A stretch of DNA of 64,000 nucleotides from contig NZ_JANUEQ010000001.1 in the NCBI RefSeq assembly GCF_024807845.1, positions 806,001-870,000 of the forward strand, given 5' to 3'. The notes beneath the pieces are model-generated. The model had not been told where the DNA came from. It did not search any database and saw only the letters and a program-made list of their open reading frames with translations. Both the position numbers and the translations under genes were made by a program. Numbering within the stretch: position 1 is the first letter of the stretch; each line of letters opens with the position of its first letter. Shown in pieces: positions 26,719 to 34,418 of this stretch. This DNA comes from Klebsiella sp. BIGb0407. GTDB lineage: Bacteria; Pseudomonadota; Gammaproteobacteria; Enterobacterales; Enterobacteriaceae.

Positions 26719-27884
26719 CAGGCCGCCCCCGCATCCTGAAGAATAACCACGCGTTCACCGGGCTCAACGCCCTCAAGCACCTCAGCATACTGACGATCGT
26801 TAATCCCTATACGGACGGTTCTTTCCTCACTCCCTTTCTCATTTTGTACCCTCACCTGATAGAGAGCATCTCCCAGAGAGCGTCCGAGGGCAGCAACCGG
26901 TATACGCGTCACCTGATTTGCCTGGGCGATACGAATAAACACCTGAGCGGTCATGGAGGTTTTCAGTAAGCGCTGATGATTATCAACTTCAAAGGTGCCG
27001 TTATAATAAATAGCGCTACTTTGCTGATTGCTGGCAGCACTACGGTTATTTTGTTCTTCAAGTGCCTCCAGGGGGGCGGGCTGAACATAACCAAGCTGTC
27101 CTTCATAGCGTGTTTTAGGATCGGCGATAACGTAAAACCAAAGCGGCTGGCCCGGATGGATTTTCTGAATATCCGCTTCAGAAATGCGCGTTTGCACCTG
27201 CATTTTATCAAGATCGGCAAGCACCAGAATCGTGGGTGCAATTTGCGAGGAGACGATGGTTTGTCCTTCATGCGTGACAATACCCAGTACTTCTCCGTCC
27301 ACCGGGGCAACAATTCGGGTATAACCGAGGTTGGCGCTGGCAGTTTGTACACTCATTTGCGCCTGGATAATCTGCGCTTCATTGACCGCTATCTGCTGAA
27401 CCTGCGCGTCATACTGGGCCTGAGCCTGTTCGAAATCGCTGTTAATCCCCGAACCATCGCGTTTCATCGCTTTTTCACGTGCCAGTGCTTTGCGGTACTG
27501 CACCAGGCTGGCCTCAGAGGCCAGTTTCTGCGCTTTGGCTATAGAGAGTTGCGCGGTGGCATTACGTAGCTCCGAAAGTTGCAGAGTTGGGTCAATTTCG
27601 GCTAATAACTGCCCTTTTTTTACCCGTTCCCCCTGCTGCACGTACAGCTGGCGTAGCTGACCGCTGACCTGGGCACCGACACTGACCTGAACGGCAGGTT
27701 TAATAATACCGCTCGCCAGTACCACCTTCTCAATATCACCTCGATCGAGAACCGTAGTATCAAGTGATTCAGCGGTAACCGGCTGCGCTCGCGGGTAAAA
27801 AATGGTAGTGATAATCGCCAGGATAACAGCCAGCACAAACAGCAATATCTTAGGGCGACGCAAAAACTCTTGCATTATTGACAC
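26718..27884 (-). CDS. MacA/HlyD-like periplasmic adaptor
   Basis: The 388-residue protein has one N-terminal membrane anchor (ILLFVLAVILAIITTIFY, about 13-30), a lipoyl half (IIKPAVQVSVGAQVSGQLRQ), a long alpha-hairpin (about 100-165), the second lipoyl half (IVAPVDGEVLGIVTHEGQTI) and a beta-barrel and membrane-proximal domain. It joins the MacB-like pump to the outer-membrane factor. It is directly contiguous with the macB-like gene and overlaps the C39 exporter gene by 10 bp, so it may also serve that exporter. Confidence 0.92.
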   Translation of the reverse strand: MSIMQEFLRRPKILLFVLAVILAIITTIFYPRAQPVTAESLDTTVLDRGDIEKVVLASGIIKPAVQVSVGAQVSGQLRQLYVQQGERVKKGQLLAEIDPTLQLSELRNATAQLSIAKAQKLASEASLVQYRKALAREKAMKRDGSGINSDFEQAQAQYDAQVQQIAVNEAQIIQAQMSVQTASANLGYTRIVAPVDGEVLGIVTHEGQTIVSSQIAPTILVLADLDKMQVQTRISEADIQKIHPGQPLWFYVIADPKTRYEGQLGYVQPAPLEALEEQNNRSAASNQQSSAIYYNGTFEVDNHQRLLKTSMTAQVFIRIAQANQVTRIPVAALGRSLGDALYQVRVQNEKGSEERTVRIGINDRQYAEVLEGVEPGERVVILQDAGAA

Positions 27885-29989
27885 TCCACTTCCTGCCCGA
27901 CATCGCGCAGTTCACCTTCACTCAGGCGATAAATGCGACTGAAGTGGTGCAAAATCGACTCGCTGTGTGTCACTACAATCAGGGTTTTACCCTGCTCACG
28001 GCAATGCTGACACAATGAATCAATCACTGCCTGTGCGGTTTCATCATCCAGATTGGCGGTGGGTTCATCGAACAGCAAAATAGGACGCGTGCTGTAGAGA
28101 GCTCTTGTCAGCATCAGGCGCTGACGCTGGCCCAGAGATAGTGCCGAGTGGCTTTCGCGGATCAACGCTTCCATTCCGCCAGGCAATGCCTGAACCACCG
28201 GTTGCAGGGACATTTTACTGACCAGCGCTTCCACTCGACTACGGTCGCTGTCACTGTACCAGGGATCAAACAAAGTAATGTTTTGCAGGACGGAGGCGTT
28301 AAACAAAATGTCTTCCTGGCTCTGCAGCCAGATTTGTGACGCCAGCTGCTTGCTGCTCACTTCGTTATCGTTCAGTAAAATTTGTCCACTCTGCGGATTA
28401 AAAAGTCCGGCCATCAGTCGCAGTAATGTACTTTTCCCGGCACCCGAATCACCAATGATCGCAATTTGCTCTCCGGGTTCGAGAGTGAGATCAATGCCAT
28501 TTAATACTGGCCTTTGTGGGCTATAGTGAAAACTCACCCGATCGAATCTCAGCCGAGGAGTACTGTCCCCGCAGCGAGGCGTGAAAACGGGTAAATCAAA
28601 CTTCTGCTTCATAAACAAGCCCTGTGCACGCGTATCAATCACATGTAACTGTGATTTGCTGATCACCGCATAGAACATGCGCGTAACATAAGAAGCAAAG
28701 ATCTGGCGTAAAAAACTGTAGGCGAAGAAGTCACCCAGCGAAATCTGTTTAGCCTGCACAAGCGGCAATACCACCAGCATAAAGACCACCATTTCAATAC
28801 TGCCGGTCAGCTGGTACAGGCCTTCTTTAACTTGCTGATAGACTTTCTGGCGCTGGAGGCAGGTGAAAAAATCATGGGATAACCGGGCAAACTGCGATTT
28901 ACGCTGCATCTCCAGCCCGCCGGTTTTGATGGTTAATACCCCCTGCAGGGTCTCCATAAAGAAATCATTCAGTGTTGCACTTTTAAGCTGTAGCTGTTGT
29001 GTGTACCAGCGATCGCGGAATATCGCCCAGACGCTAATCAGCCCCATTACCATCACTCCGACCACAGAAATCAGTGCCAGAACCGGGGAAATCCAGAACA
29101 TGATACCGAGAGCGATGACACAAATAATCCAGTCCGAGCGCAGGCCGTTATCCAGCTCGATTTTTTGTAGCATTCCGCTCTGCCAGGCAATAAAGCGGCT
29201 GAAAATATCCCCTGGCGCTCGTTTTTCAAAAAAGTGCAGCGGATTATTCAGTAACCGGGAAAATCCAATGTTGCTATTTAACAGAACAAAGCGCCGGATG
29301 AAGCGTTCGCTAATGATCCTGACCCCTAATGCTAATAGCGTGGAGACAACAAAAGCTAAAATAAACCACAGATAAGGAAATGGCGTATTTCGGGTGTCAG
29401 AGAACGCATCGTTGATTGCACTACTGACCATGGTTGGCATCAAAAATAGCGTGAGCGACACCAGGAAAGTTAATAGCATCAGCTTATAAATGCCGGGTAC
29501 CGCCGCAGTCTCTTTCAGACTCATCGCCCGGGGCATTTCTTCCTGTATCCCAGCGAGAACAGGATCCGCGTTTGTGATTGCTGCGGCGGGGTCTTCAAGG
29601 ATCAGCGCATAACCGCTAATCTCTTTTTTTAATGCCGAGAACGGTAACCACTGCTGGCCAATCGCCGGATTCATCACGCATACGTAGTCCCCTTTGCGCC
29701 AGGCCAGCAAAACATAGTGACTGGCACCGTAGTGCAAAATAGACGGGAACGGCAGCGCATGGAGTTCATCGTGATCGAACAAAACCGGGGCGGTCGCAAT
29801 ACCGACCTGTTGCAGAATGACGGATAAATCACTCAATGAAGTCCCATGATCGGAGGCAGGGAAAATTTCCCGCAATGCCGGGAGAGAGCAGGCTATATTT
29901 TGTGTTTGTGCCAGCATTGAAATACAGGAGAGACCACACTCATTGGTCTCTTCCTGAAATACCATATCAGGGATAATTGTGTTCATCAT
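27875..29989 (-). CDS. C39-peptidase ABC exporter for double-glycine peptides
   Basis: The 704-residue protein has an N-terminal C39 domain: Q12 and C18 in FQEETNECGLSC, H91 in GASHYVLLA and N107 in VMNPAIG. The C-H-third-residue spacing equals that of CvaB/ComA, but the usual Asp is Asn. Six membrane helices (about 165-420) and an ATPase follow, with Walker A GDSGAGKST, signature LSLGQRQR, Walker B ILLFDEPTANLD and switch His in VVTHSES. Such exporters cut leaders after GG and export the core. The target is most likely the 31806 peptide. Confidence 0.93.
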   Translation of the reverse strand: MMNTIIPDMVFQEETNECGLSCISMLAQTQNIACSLPALREIFPASDHGTSLSDLSVILQQVGIATAPVLFDHDELHALPFPSILHYGASHYVLLAWRKGDYVCVMNPAIGQQWLPFSALKKEISGYALILEDPAAAITNADPVLAGIQEEMPRAMSLKETAAVPGIYKLMLLTFLVSLTLFLMPTMVSSAINDAFSDTRNTPFPYLWFILAFVVSTLLALGVRIISERFIRRFVLLNSNIGFSRLLNNPLHFFEKRAPGDIFSRFIAWQSGMLQKIELDNGLRSDWIICVIALGIMFWISPVLALISVVGVMVMGLISVWAIFRDRWYTQQLQLKSATLNDFFMETLQGVLTIKTGGLEMQRKSQFARLSHDFFTCLQRQKVYQQVKEGLYQLTGSIEMVVFMLVVLPLVQAKQISLGDFFAYSFLRQIFASYVTRMFYAVISKSQLHVIDTRAQGLFMKQKFDLPVFTPRCGDSTPRLRFDRVSFHYSPQRPVLNGIDLTLEPGEQIAIIGDSGAGKSTLLRLMAGLFNPQSGQILLNDNEVSSKQLASQIWLQSQEDILFNASVLQNITLFDPWYSDSDRSRVEALVSKMSLQPVVQALPGGMEALIRESHSALSLGQRQRLMLTRALYSTRPILLFDEPTANLDDETAQAVIDSLCQHCREQGKTLIVVTHSESILHHFSRIYRLSEGELRDVGQEVECQ

Positions 29990-29995
29990 TATGCG

Positions 29996-30952
29996 TCAGT
30001 GATTAATAAAATAGAGCGAGTGACTGTGCCATAACAGCCAATCCTGCGGATAATCACGCAGGGTGTTTTCGATAATTACAGGTAAATTTTTTGTGACTTC
30101 TTTAGGCGTTAACGGGGAATATATTTTTATTTTTATTCCTTGCTGATAATAGAGGTGATAAAAAACCACCTGTGCCGAGACAATACGTGAAAATCGCTGT
30201 ACGCCGTTGTGTAATTTCGCAGGACGACCAAATATCCGGCAGGCTATTTTTCCGGACTGAGCCTCGTGGGTCTGCACGGTATAGTCGGCAGGAATATCCG
30301 GAAAAATAATCATATTTTCCTGCCCCTCCGAGACGTTAGCCATTAATGTCATTAAAGTACTGGCCAGTGAGGTATTATCCTGATGGATAGAGCAATACGA
30401 GAGCGCAACGCCGCCCAGATGACGACTGGCAAGGGTATAGCTTTCAGCACTGGAAGAGACCACTACACTGGCTTTTCTTGCCCCGACTCCGGCACCGACT
30501 ATCGCCGCCAAAATATCTGAGACACAATGCAATGGCGCGAGAACAATCGGTGTCTTTTGTGCCGCCAGAGGGGCAACGACAGTATCAAGCTCTGTGATAC
30601 AAGCCTGTATCTGAGCCAGTGCAGCAGGATGTTGTCCCCAGGTTGCTCCCATCTCCAGCAGCTGACGGCGCATCGCTATCCATCCGGCATCAATTTGTCC
30701 TTCAGCACCGGTCAGGCAACGGTAGTTTTGTGTTGCCACAGCAGTACGTCCACGGTATTTGCGGCCCACTAATCGCAACTGACACAGGACATGCACGACG
30801 TTGATCAAAAGCGGCATAGGTATATAACGCATCATCCTGCGCATCGTTTTTTGGCTGACATCCGTCAAAGGTAAGTGATAGCTGGTAAGCTTTGCGCACC
30901 ATTTTCTGACGCTAAAGACGCTCCAGACCACCAAAAAACGTATCAAGATCAC
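29996..30952 (-). CDS. LpxL/HtrB-like acyltransferase
   Basis: The 318-residue protein resembles lipid-A-type lysophospholipid acyltransferases in layout: a basic, membrane-associated N-terminus (about 1-60), IVLAPLHCVSDILAA with the candidate catalytic His142 and Asp146, and NMIIFPDIPADYT around 215. In LpxL and PlsC-type enzymes the pair is H-x4-D/E; here only three residues separate H and D, so either the motif is shifted or the enzyme is a variant. GTG at 30950-30952 overlaps the upstream stop; a TTG at 30946 has AAGGAG at ideal spacing. The likely task is moving an acyl chain from the cluster ACP to the peptide or a lipid. Confidence 0.72.
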   Translation of the reverse strand: MILIRFLVVWSVFSVRKWCAKLTSYHLPLTDVSQKTMRRMMRYIPMPLLINVVHVLCQLRLVGRKYRGRTAVATQNYRCLTGAEGQIDAGWIAMRRQLLEMGATWGQHPAALAQIQACITELDTVVAPLAAQKTPIVLAPLHCVSDILAAIVGAGVGARKASVVVSSSAESYTLASRHLGGVALSYCSIHQDNTSLASTLMTLMANVSEGQENMIIFPDIPADYTVQTHEAQSGKIACRIFGRPAKLHNGVQRFSRIVSAQVVFYHLYYQQGIKIKIYSPLTPKEVTKNLPVIIENTLRDYPQDWLLWHSHSLYFINH

Positions 30953-31617
30953 TCCTTAGTCTGAGTGAGTAGCTGACGCATATAGTCGCCAAATTCAGGA
31001 AACTGACGATCCTTCGCGACAACGACTTTTTTATTAATAATAAATAGCGGTGTCGCATTGATTTCATAGAGTCTGGTGATACTTGCCATATATTCCAGCC
31101 GATCGGTAACGGCTTTGCTCTGGCGAGTCTGATGATATTTCGTAACATCAATATTATTTTTTTCCAGCCAACTGTTGAGTTCATTATCATCAGTTAAGTT
31201 AATCCCCCGAGTCATCACGGCATTAAATGCCCGATCGCGCATTTCGCGCTCCAGACCCATCACTTCGAGAGTGGCAAAAACCGGCGCATACACTGCAAGG
31301 CCATTTCTTTCAGCATTAATATGAATGACTTCAAAAGTAATATCTTCTGGAAGCGTGGCGGCGAATGTTTCAATATCCTCTTCATTCGCTGCACAGTAGT
31401 GACAGCCATAGGACATCACTTCAATAATACTGTTCTCATTTTTTATTGGACTACTGGCAACGGTTGCGCTATCAATTTTGCGCAGCATTTCAACCGAGTT
31501 ATTCGCCTGTGAAAAGGTGTTAAATACAAAAACATGGTAACACAGCACGGTAATCAGTGACGAAATTAACGCCACCAGAAACGTGTAACCAACAGCGGTA
31601 ATAGGTTTGATCTTCAT
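30949..31617 (-). CDS. membrane-anchored DsbA-like oxidoreductase
   Basis: The 222-residue protein has one N-terminal membrane helix (about 8-33) and a periplasmic thioredoxin fold with CHYC (C72, C75) and a cis-Pro loop INATPLFIINKK. It resembles DsbA more than DsbC; there is no dimerisation domain. It is the first gene after the precursor peptide and overlaps the acyltransferase gene. The evident substrate is the cysteine-rich peptide, whose disulfides it may form or shuffle after export. Confidence 0.88.
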   Translation of the reverse strand: MKIKPITAVGYTFLVALISSLITVLCYHVFVFNTFSQANNSVEMLRKIDSATVASSPIKNENSIIEVMSYGCHYCAANEEDIETFAATLPEDITFEVIHINAERNGLAVYAPVFATLEVMGLEREMRDRAFNAVMTRGINLTDDNELNSWLEKNNIDVTKYHQTRQSKAVTDRLEYMASITRLYEINATPLFIINKKVVVAKDRQFPEFGDYMRQLLTQTKE

Positions 31618-31758
31618 ACTGGTAATTGATTCTCAAAAATAATATTTATACCCTGAATAATTCAAGGTGCTATACAGGTTAAAAAAGACTGTCGATGGGT
31701 ATAAATACACGACTGATTTAACGTGATAAACGCCAGCAAGACTAAGGTGTAGCGAGCA

Positions 31759-31792
31759 TTAATATATGGAGAGTACTCTCTCCATATATTAA
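31759..31792. other. perfect 15-bp stem-loop between precursor and biosynthetic genes
   Basis: TTAATATATGGAGAG and CTCTCCATATATTAA pair perfectly around TACT. It lies 14 bp after the precursor stop on the minus strand, within the 188-bp gap before the DsbA-like gene. There is no T-run on either strand. It could protect the short precursor mRNA or attenuate read-through, giving more peptide than export machinery. Confidence 0.85.
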
Positions 31793-31805
31793 GCTAGCTG
31801 CGTAC

Positions 31806-32003
31806 TTAGTTTGGTATTACACACATACCTTTAGCAGCATTTTTCATGGTCACTGTAGAGTTACCATGTTTATCAACACAGGTGGTCACTTCTTTACAAG
31901 AATTAGCACCACCAACGCCCACTAGTTCGTAAGAACTGGTACAAGTATCTTTACAAGTTCCACCAATAATAGACGCTGCTTCAACCATACTTAATTTTTT
32001 CAT
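31806..32003 (-). CDS. double-glycine precursor peptide, cysteine-rich
   Basis: The 65-residue peptide has a short leader MKKLSMVEAASIIGG with the cleavage pair G14-G15, then a 50-residue core beginning TCKDTCTSSYELVGVGG. Cysteines are C17, C21, C36, C42 and C61. AAGGA lies eight bases before the ATG. Leader and GGTC junction resemble enterobacterial small peptides annotated DUF4762 as I recall them. A C39 exporter, a DsbA-like protein and acyl-chain genes lie directly downstream, so it is probably a secreted bacteriocin or signalling peptide, disulfide-bonded and perhaps acylated. The odd cysteine number leaves one thiol free. Confidence 0.85.
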   Translation of the reverse strand: MKKLSMVEAASIIGGTCKDTCTSSYELVGVGGANSCKEVTTCVDKHGNSTVTMKNAAKGMCVIPN

Positions 32004-32057
32004 TTGTGATTTCCTTAACCTTTTATATTAAAATACATTAATTTAATTGCACTTACC

Positions 32058-32081
32058 TACTGGCTTAATTATTCGCCAGTA
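32058..32081. other. hairpin between LuxR-type gene and precursor gene
   Basis: TACTGGC and GCCAGTA pair across a 10-base loop, 30 bp downstream of the LuxR-type stop on the minus strand. There is no T-run. It may separate the fimbrial/LuxR transcript from the peptide transcript, whose promoter would lie at about 32010-32055 (AT-rich with TAATATAA). Confidence 0.5.
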
Positions 32082-32110
32082 ATTCTTTCGATGTCATCTT
32101 TCACGCAAGA

Positions 32111-32782
32111 TTATGCGCTAGGCGTCTCAATGATCTGTTTGAAAATACTAAATAACTCGACATTATTTTTAGCATTCAATTTTTTCATCAGTTCCCTTTT
32201 ACAGCGACTCAAGCGACGAACATCAATTTCTTGCTCAGCGGAAATCTGTGATAATGACTTCCCTTTGAGTATTTCTTCCATTAACCACCAGTCATCACCA
32301 GAGATACTGTTATTAAAATCTCTCTTCAGCCAGGCCTGGCGGGTATAATTAATTAATGAATGGCTAAAGAATACTTTTTCTTCTGCCGAAGAGTCAGTGT
32401 TCTGAATAAATCTTAACAAATCATCCAGTGATTCATGCTTCAATAACCAGCTTGCCTCAGGGAAAATAGTATGCAGTGCAAAAAATAGCGAAATATTATT
32501 TTTCCCCAATAACAGAACCAGCTGCTGATTTTTCTCGCAGTAGCACTCTTTAATGGTATGCAATGCGTTAATACGCTCATCCGGTAAACTATCAATATCA
32601 CAGAGGATACAACGTTGTTCATCTTCCTGTGCGGGCAGACGGAGTGTATCGATTAATTGAGAAAAAGCTTCAAATTTTGAGAATGCAAATTTTTCTTCAC
32701 ATGGCGAAAAATCGGCTACCATAGAGCGTACACCTTCAGTGAAAAAGATGTTTTTTGCGTAAATAAAAAAATGGCGGCTCAT
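32111..32782 (-). CDS. LuxR-type transcription regulator
   Basis: The 223-residue protein has a C-terminal LuxR/FixJ-type helix-turn-helix: LMEEILKGKSLSQISAEQ, then VRRLSRCKRELMKKL, ending VELFSIF (about 165-215). The N-terminal 140 residues have no receiver Asp pocket or autoinducer motif that I recognise. It lies 22 bp after the last fimbrial gene on the same strand and 107 bp before the precursor peptide. Orphan LuxR-type regulators at the end of fimbrial operons are common, so it may control the fimbriae, the peptide cluster or both. Confidence 0.82.
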   Translation of the reverse strand: MSRHFFIYAKNIFFTEGVRSMVADFSPCEEKFAFSKFEAFSQLIDTLRLPAQEDEQRCILCDIDSLPDERINALHTIKECYCEKNQQLVLLLGKNNISLFFALHTIFPEASWLLKHESLDDLLRFIQNTDSSAEEKVFFSHSLINYTRQAWLKRDFNNSISGDDWWLMEEILKGKSLSQISAEQEIDVRRLSRCKRELMKKLNAKNNVELFSIFKQIIETPSA

Positions 32783-32804
32783 ATTTAACCAACTTAATTC
32801 TGTG

Positions 32805-33353
32805 TTACTGATAATTTAAGGTGTAATTCGCGGTTGCGCGAAAAGCACCAGTTTGTAAGGTTTTATTACTCAAAGCATCCGGTTCGCCTTCCACAAAAGC
32901 CTTAAAATTTAACTGCATATGACCGTCAGAAATAGCCAGAGCAGTGGTCGGTGTATTCAACAAAATGGCTGTACCATCATTTTCTTCAAAACCAATTCCA
33001 ATCCCACTGGCAGAATTGGGTGAGACCGGCGTTATCGCCAGGCGATTGGCCATAGAGCCATTTTCCATGCCACTAAAGGTTACCGTGACAGAATTAAAGA
33101 CCGCCTTACTGCAACCTTCTAACTCAATAACAAATTCTTCAGGTGCTGATTTCTCATACGTATAAAGCGTACGGGTTGATATCTGATTAAAATCCACCGT
33201 AATACTTTTCGACGAAGGGACAATGCTGCAACTCTGGGCAACCACGACGCCCTTAAACTTTAAATCGCCACCAATCAGATCGCCGATAGCCTGCACCGGA
33301 GTCGCCATTGATATTGAATAGACAAATATTATTGATGCGATTATCTGACGCAT
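32805..33353 (-). CDS. fimbrial minor subunit
   Basis: The 182-residue protein has a signal peptide (MRQIIASIIFVYSISMATPVQA), then GVVVAQSCSIVPSSKSITVDF with the first pilin Cys, a second Cys in LEGCSKAV, and a C-terminal beta strand ending ANYTLNYQ with the penultimate Tyr used in donor-strand exchange. It is distal in the operon, so a minor tip or adaptor role is likely. Confidence 0.88.
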   Translation of the reverse strand: MRQIIASIIFVYSISMATPVQAIGDLIGGDLKFKGVVVAQSCSIVPSSKSITVDFNQISTRTLYTYEKSAPEEFVIELEGCSKAVFNSVTVTFSGMENGSMANRLAITPVSPNSASGIGIGFEENDGTAILLNTPTTALAISDGHMQLNFKAFVEGEPDALSNKTLQTGAFRATANYTLNYQ

Positions 33354-33362
33354 ATTGCCCCC

Positions 33363-34418
33363 TTACTGAAACTCAGCGACCACGGTGGCCGATGCCTGAA
33401 ACTCACCTTCAAGAACATCGGTTCCGGAGTTCGCAATTGGTGCAGCGGTCAGATTCCAGGTACCCTGGTTATTTACAAAACCCGGGATATCATAAAAGGT
33501 ATTCGCAGCAACTAATTTCCCCGCTGAATCTTTCATGATAATTCCAAGATTTGAACGATCGACGCTTCCAGTCGTACCCAAATAGTCGTGATTAAAACTG
33601 GCAGTATCTGCCTGCTTAATTCCCATGCGAATATTCAATTTGCCTGTTGCGAAACTTCCACCTTCGCACTTAACTTTTATGGGTACAGCCTGACTGTAAT
33701 TACTGCCATTAAGCAATGAGCCCGATCCTGGGATGGTCTTAAAATCAACCGTGATAGGTGAACCTGAATTGACAATGCATTTATCCGGAACCGTAATAAC
33801 ACCAGAGTTTATCGAAACAATGGCCATAGGCGTTGCACTCATTGCTGTGGTGTAATTTCCCACACGACCATAAAGTTTAGCGAGTTCAGCCCCACTCAGG
33901 TTGATACCATTGATAATGGGTTTGGTGATCATAAACGTCACTTTACCCTTAGCACCGGAAGCAAACGAATCGTCCATCCTTACGCTTGGTGGTGTACAGG
34001 CATTCTGATTCACAGCGTTCGACAGATTATTAAAGGGTACTGAAATGTCACGCTGTACGTTACCGCCAATGTAAATATCAATTTTCACATCCATATAATC
34101 ATTGAGTTTTAAATAACCTGCGGTCTTTCCCGGCTGAAGTATCGAAGCAGTCGCCGTATAATAAACCGGCTCTTTAGTCATATTTCTTGAGCAACTGATC
34201 ACAGCGGAATATACCGTACCTAAATCAAATTGGTTAAGAACCGTGGCCCCAGCCCTGTTATTCGTAATATTCGTATTGCTGATATTAATGTTATACATTT
34301 TAGGACCACCTACCGGCGTAATTTCTCCTTCAATCACGGCACTGCTTTGCAGAGAGAATAAAACGCCACAGAGAAAAATAGCGACGCGAGACTTCCGCCC
34401 GATCATTATTGTCGCCAT
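33363..34418 (-). CDS. fimbrial tip adhesin-like protein
   Basis: The 351-residue protein has a signal peptide (cut near QSSA) and two domains: an N-terminal half with Cys in AVISCSRN and QNACTPPS that is probably receptor-binding, and a C-terminal pilin half (VPDKCIVNSGSPITVDFKTI to SATVVAEFQ). Length and two-domain layout match FimH-type adhesins, although it is not the last gene. Its ATG overlaps the preceding stop by one base (TAATG). Confidence 0.82.
   Translation of the reverse strand: MATIMIGRKSRVAIFLCGVLFSLQSSAVIEGEITPVGGPKMYNINISNTNITNNRAGATVLNQFDLGTVYSAVISCSRNMTKEPVYYTATASILQPGKTAGYLKLNDYMDVKIDIYIGGNVQRDISVPFNNLSNAVNQNACTPPSVRMDDSFASGAKGKVTFMITKPIINGINLSGAELAKLYGRVGNYTTAMSATPMAIVSINSGVITVPDKCIVNSGSPITVDFKTIPGSGSLLNGSNYSQAVPIKVKCEGGSFATGKLNIRMGIKQADTASFNHDYLGTTGSVDRSNLGIIMKDSAGKLVAANTFYDIPGFVNNQGTWNLTAAPIANSGTDVLEGEFQASATVVAEFQ

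Noticed and set aside
26976-27569. 197-residue plus-strand frame opposite the MacA-like gene
   Set aside because: Wholly inside a strongly supported adaptor gene; its composition is that of an antisense frame.
28863-29375. 170-residue plus-strand frame inside the C39 exporter gene
   Set aside because: Antisense to the membrane-domain part of the exporter; Ser/Arg/Thr-rich shadow of hydrophobic codons.
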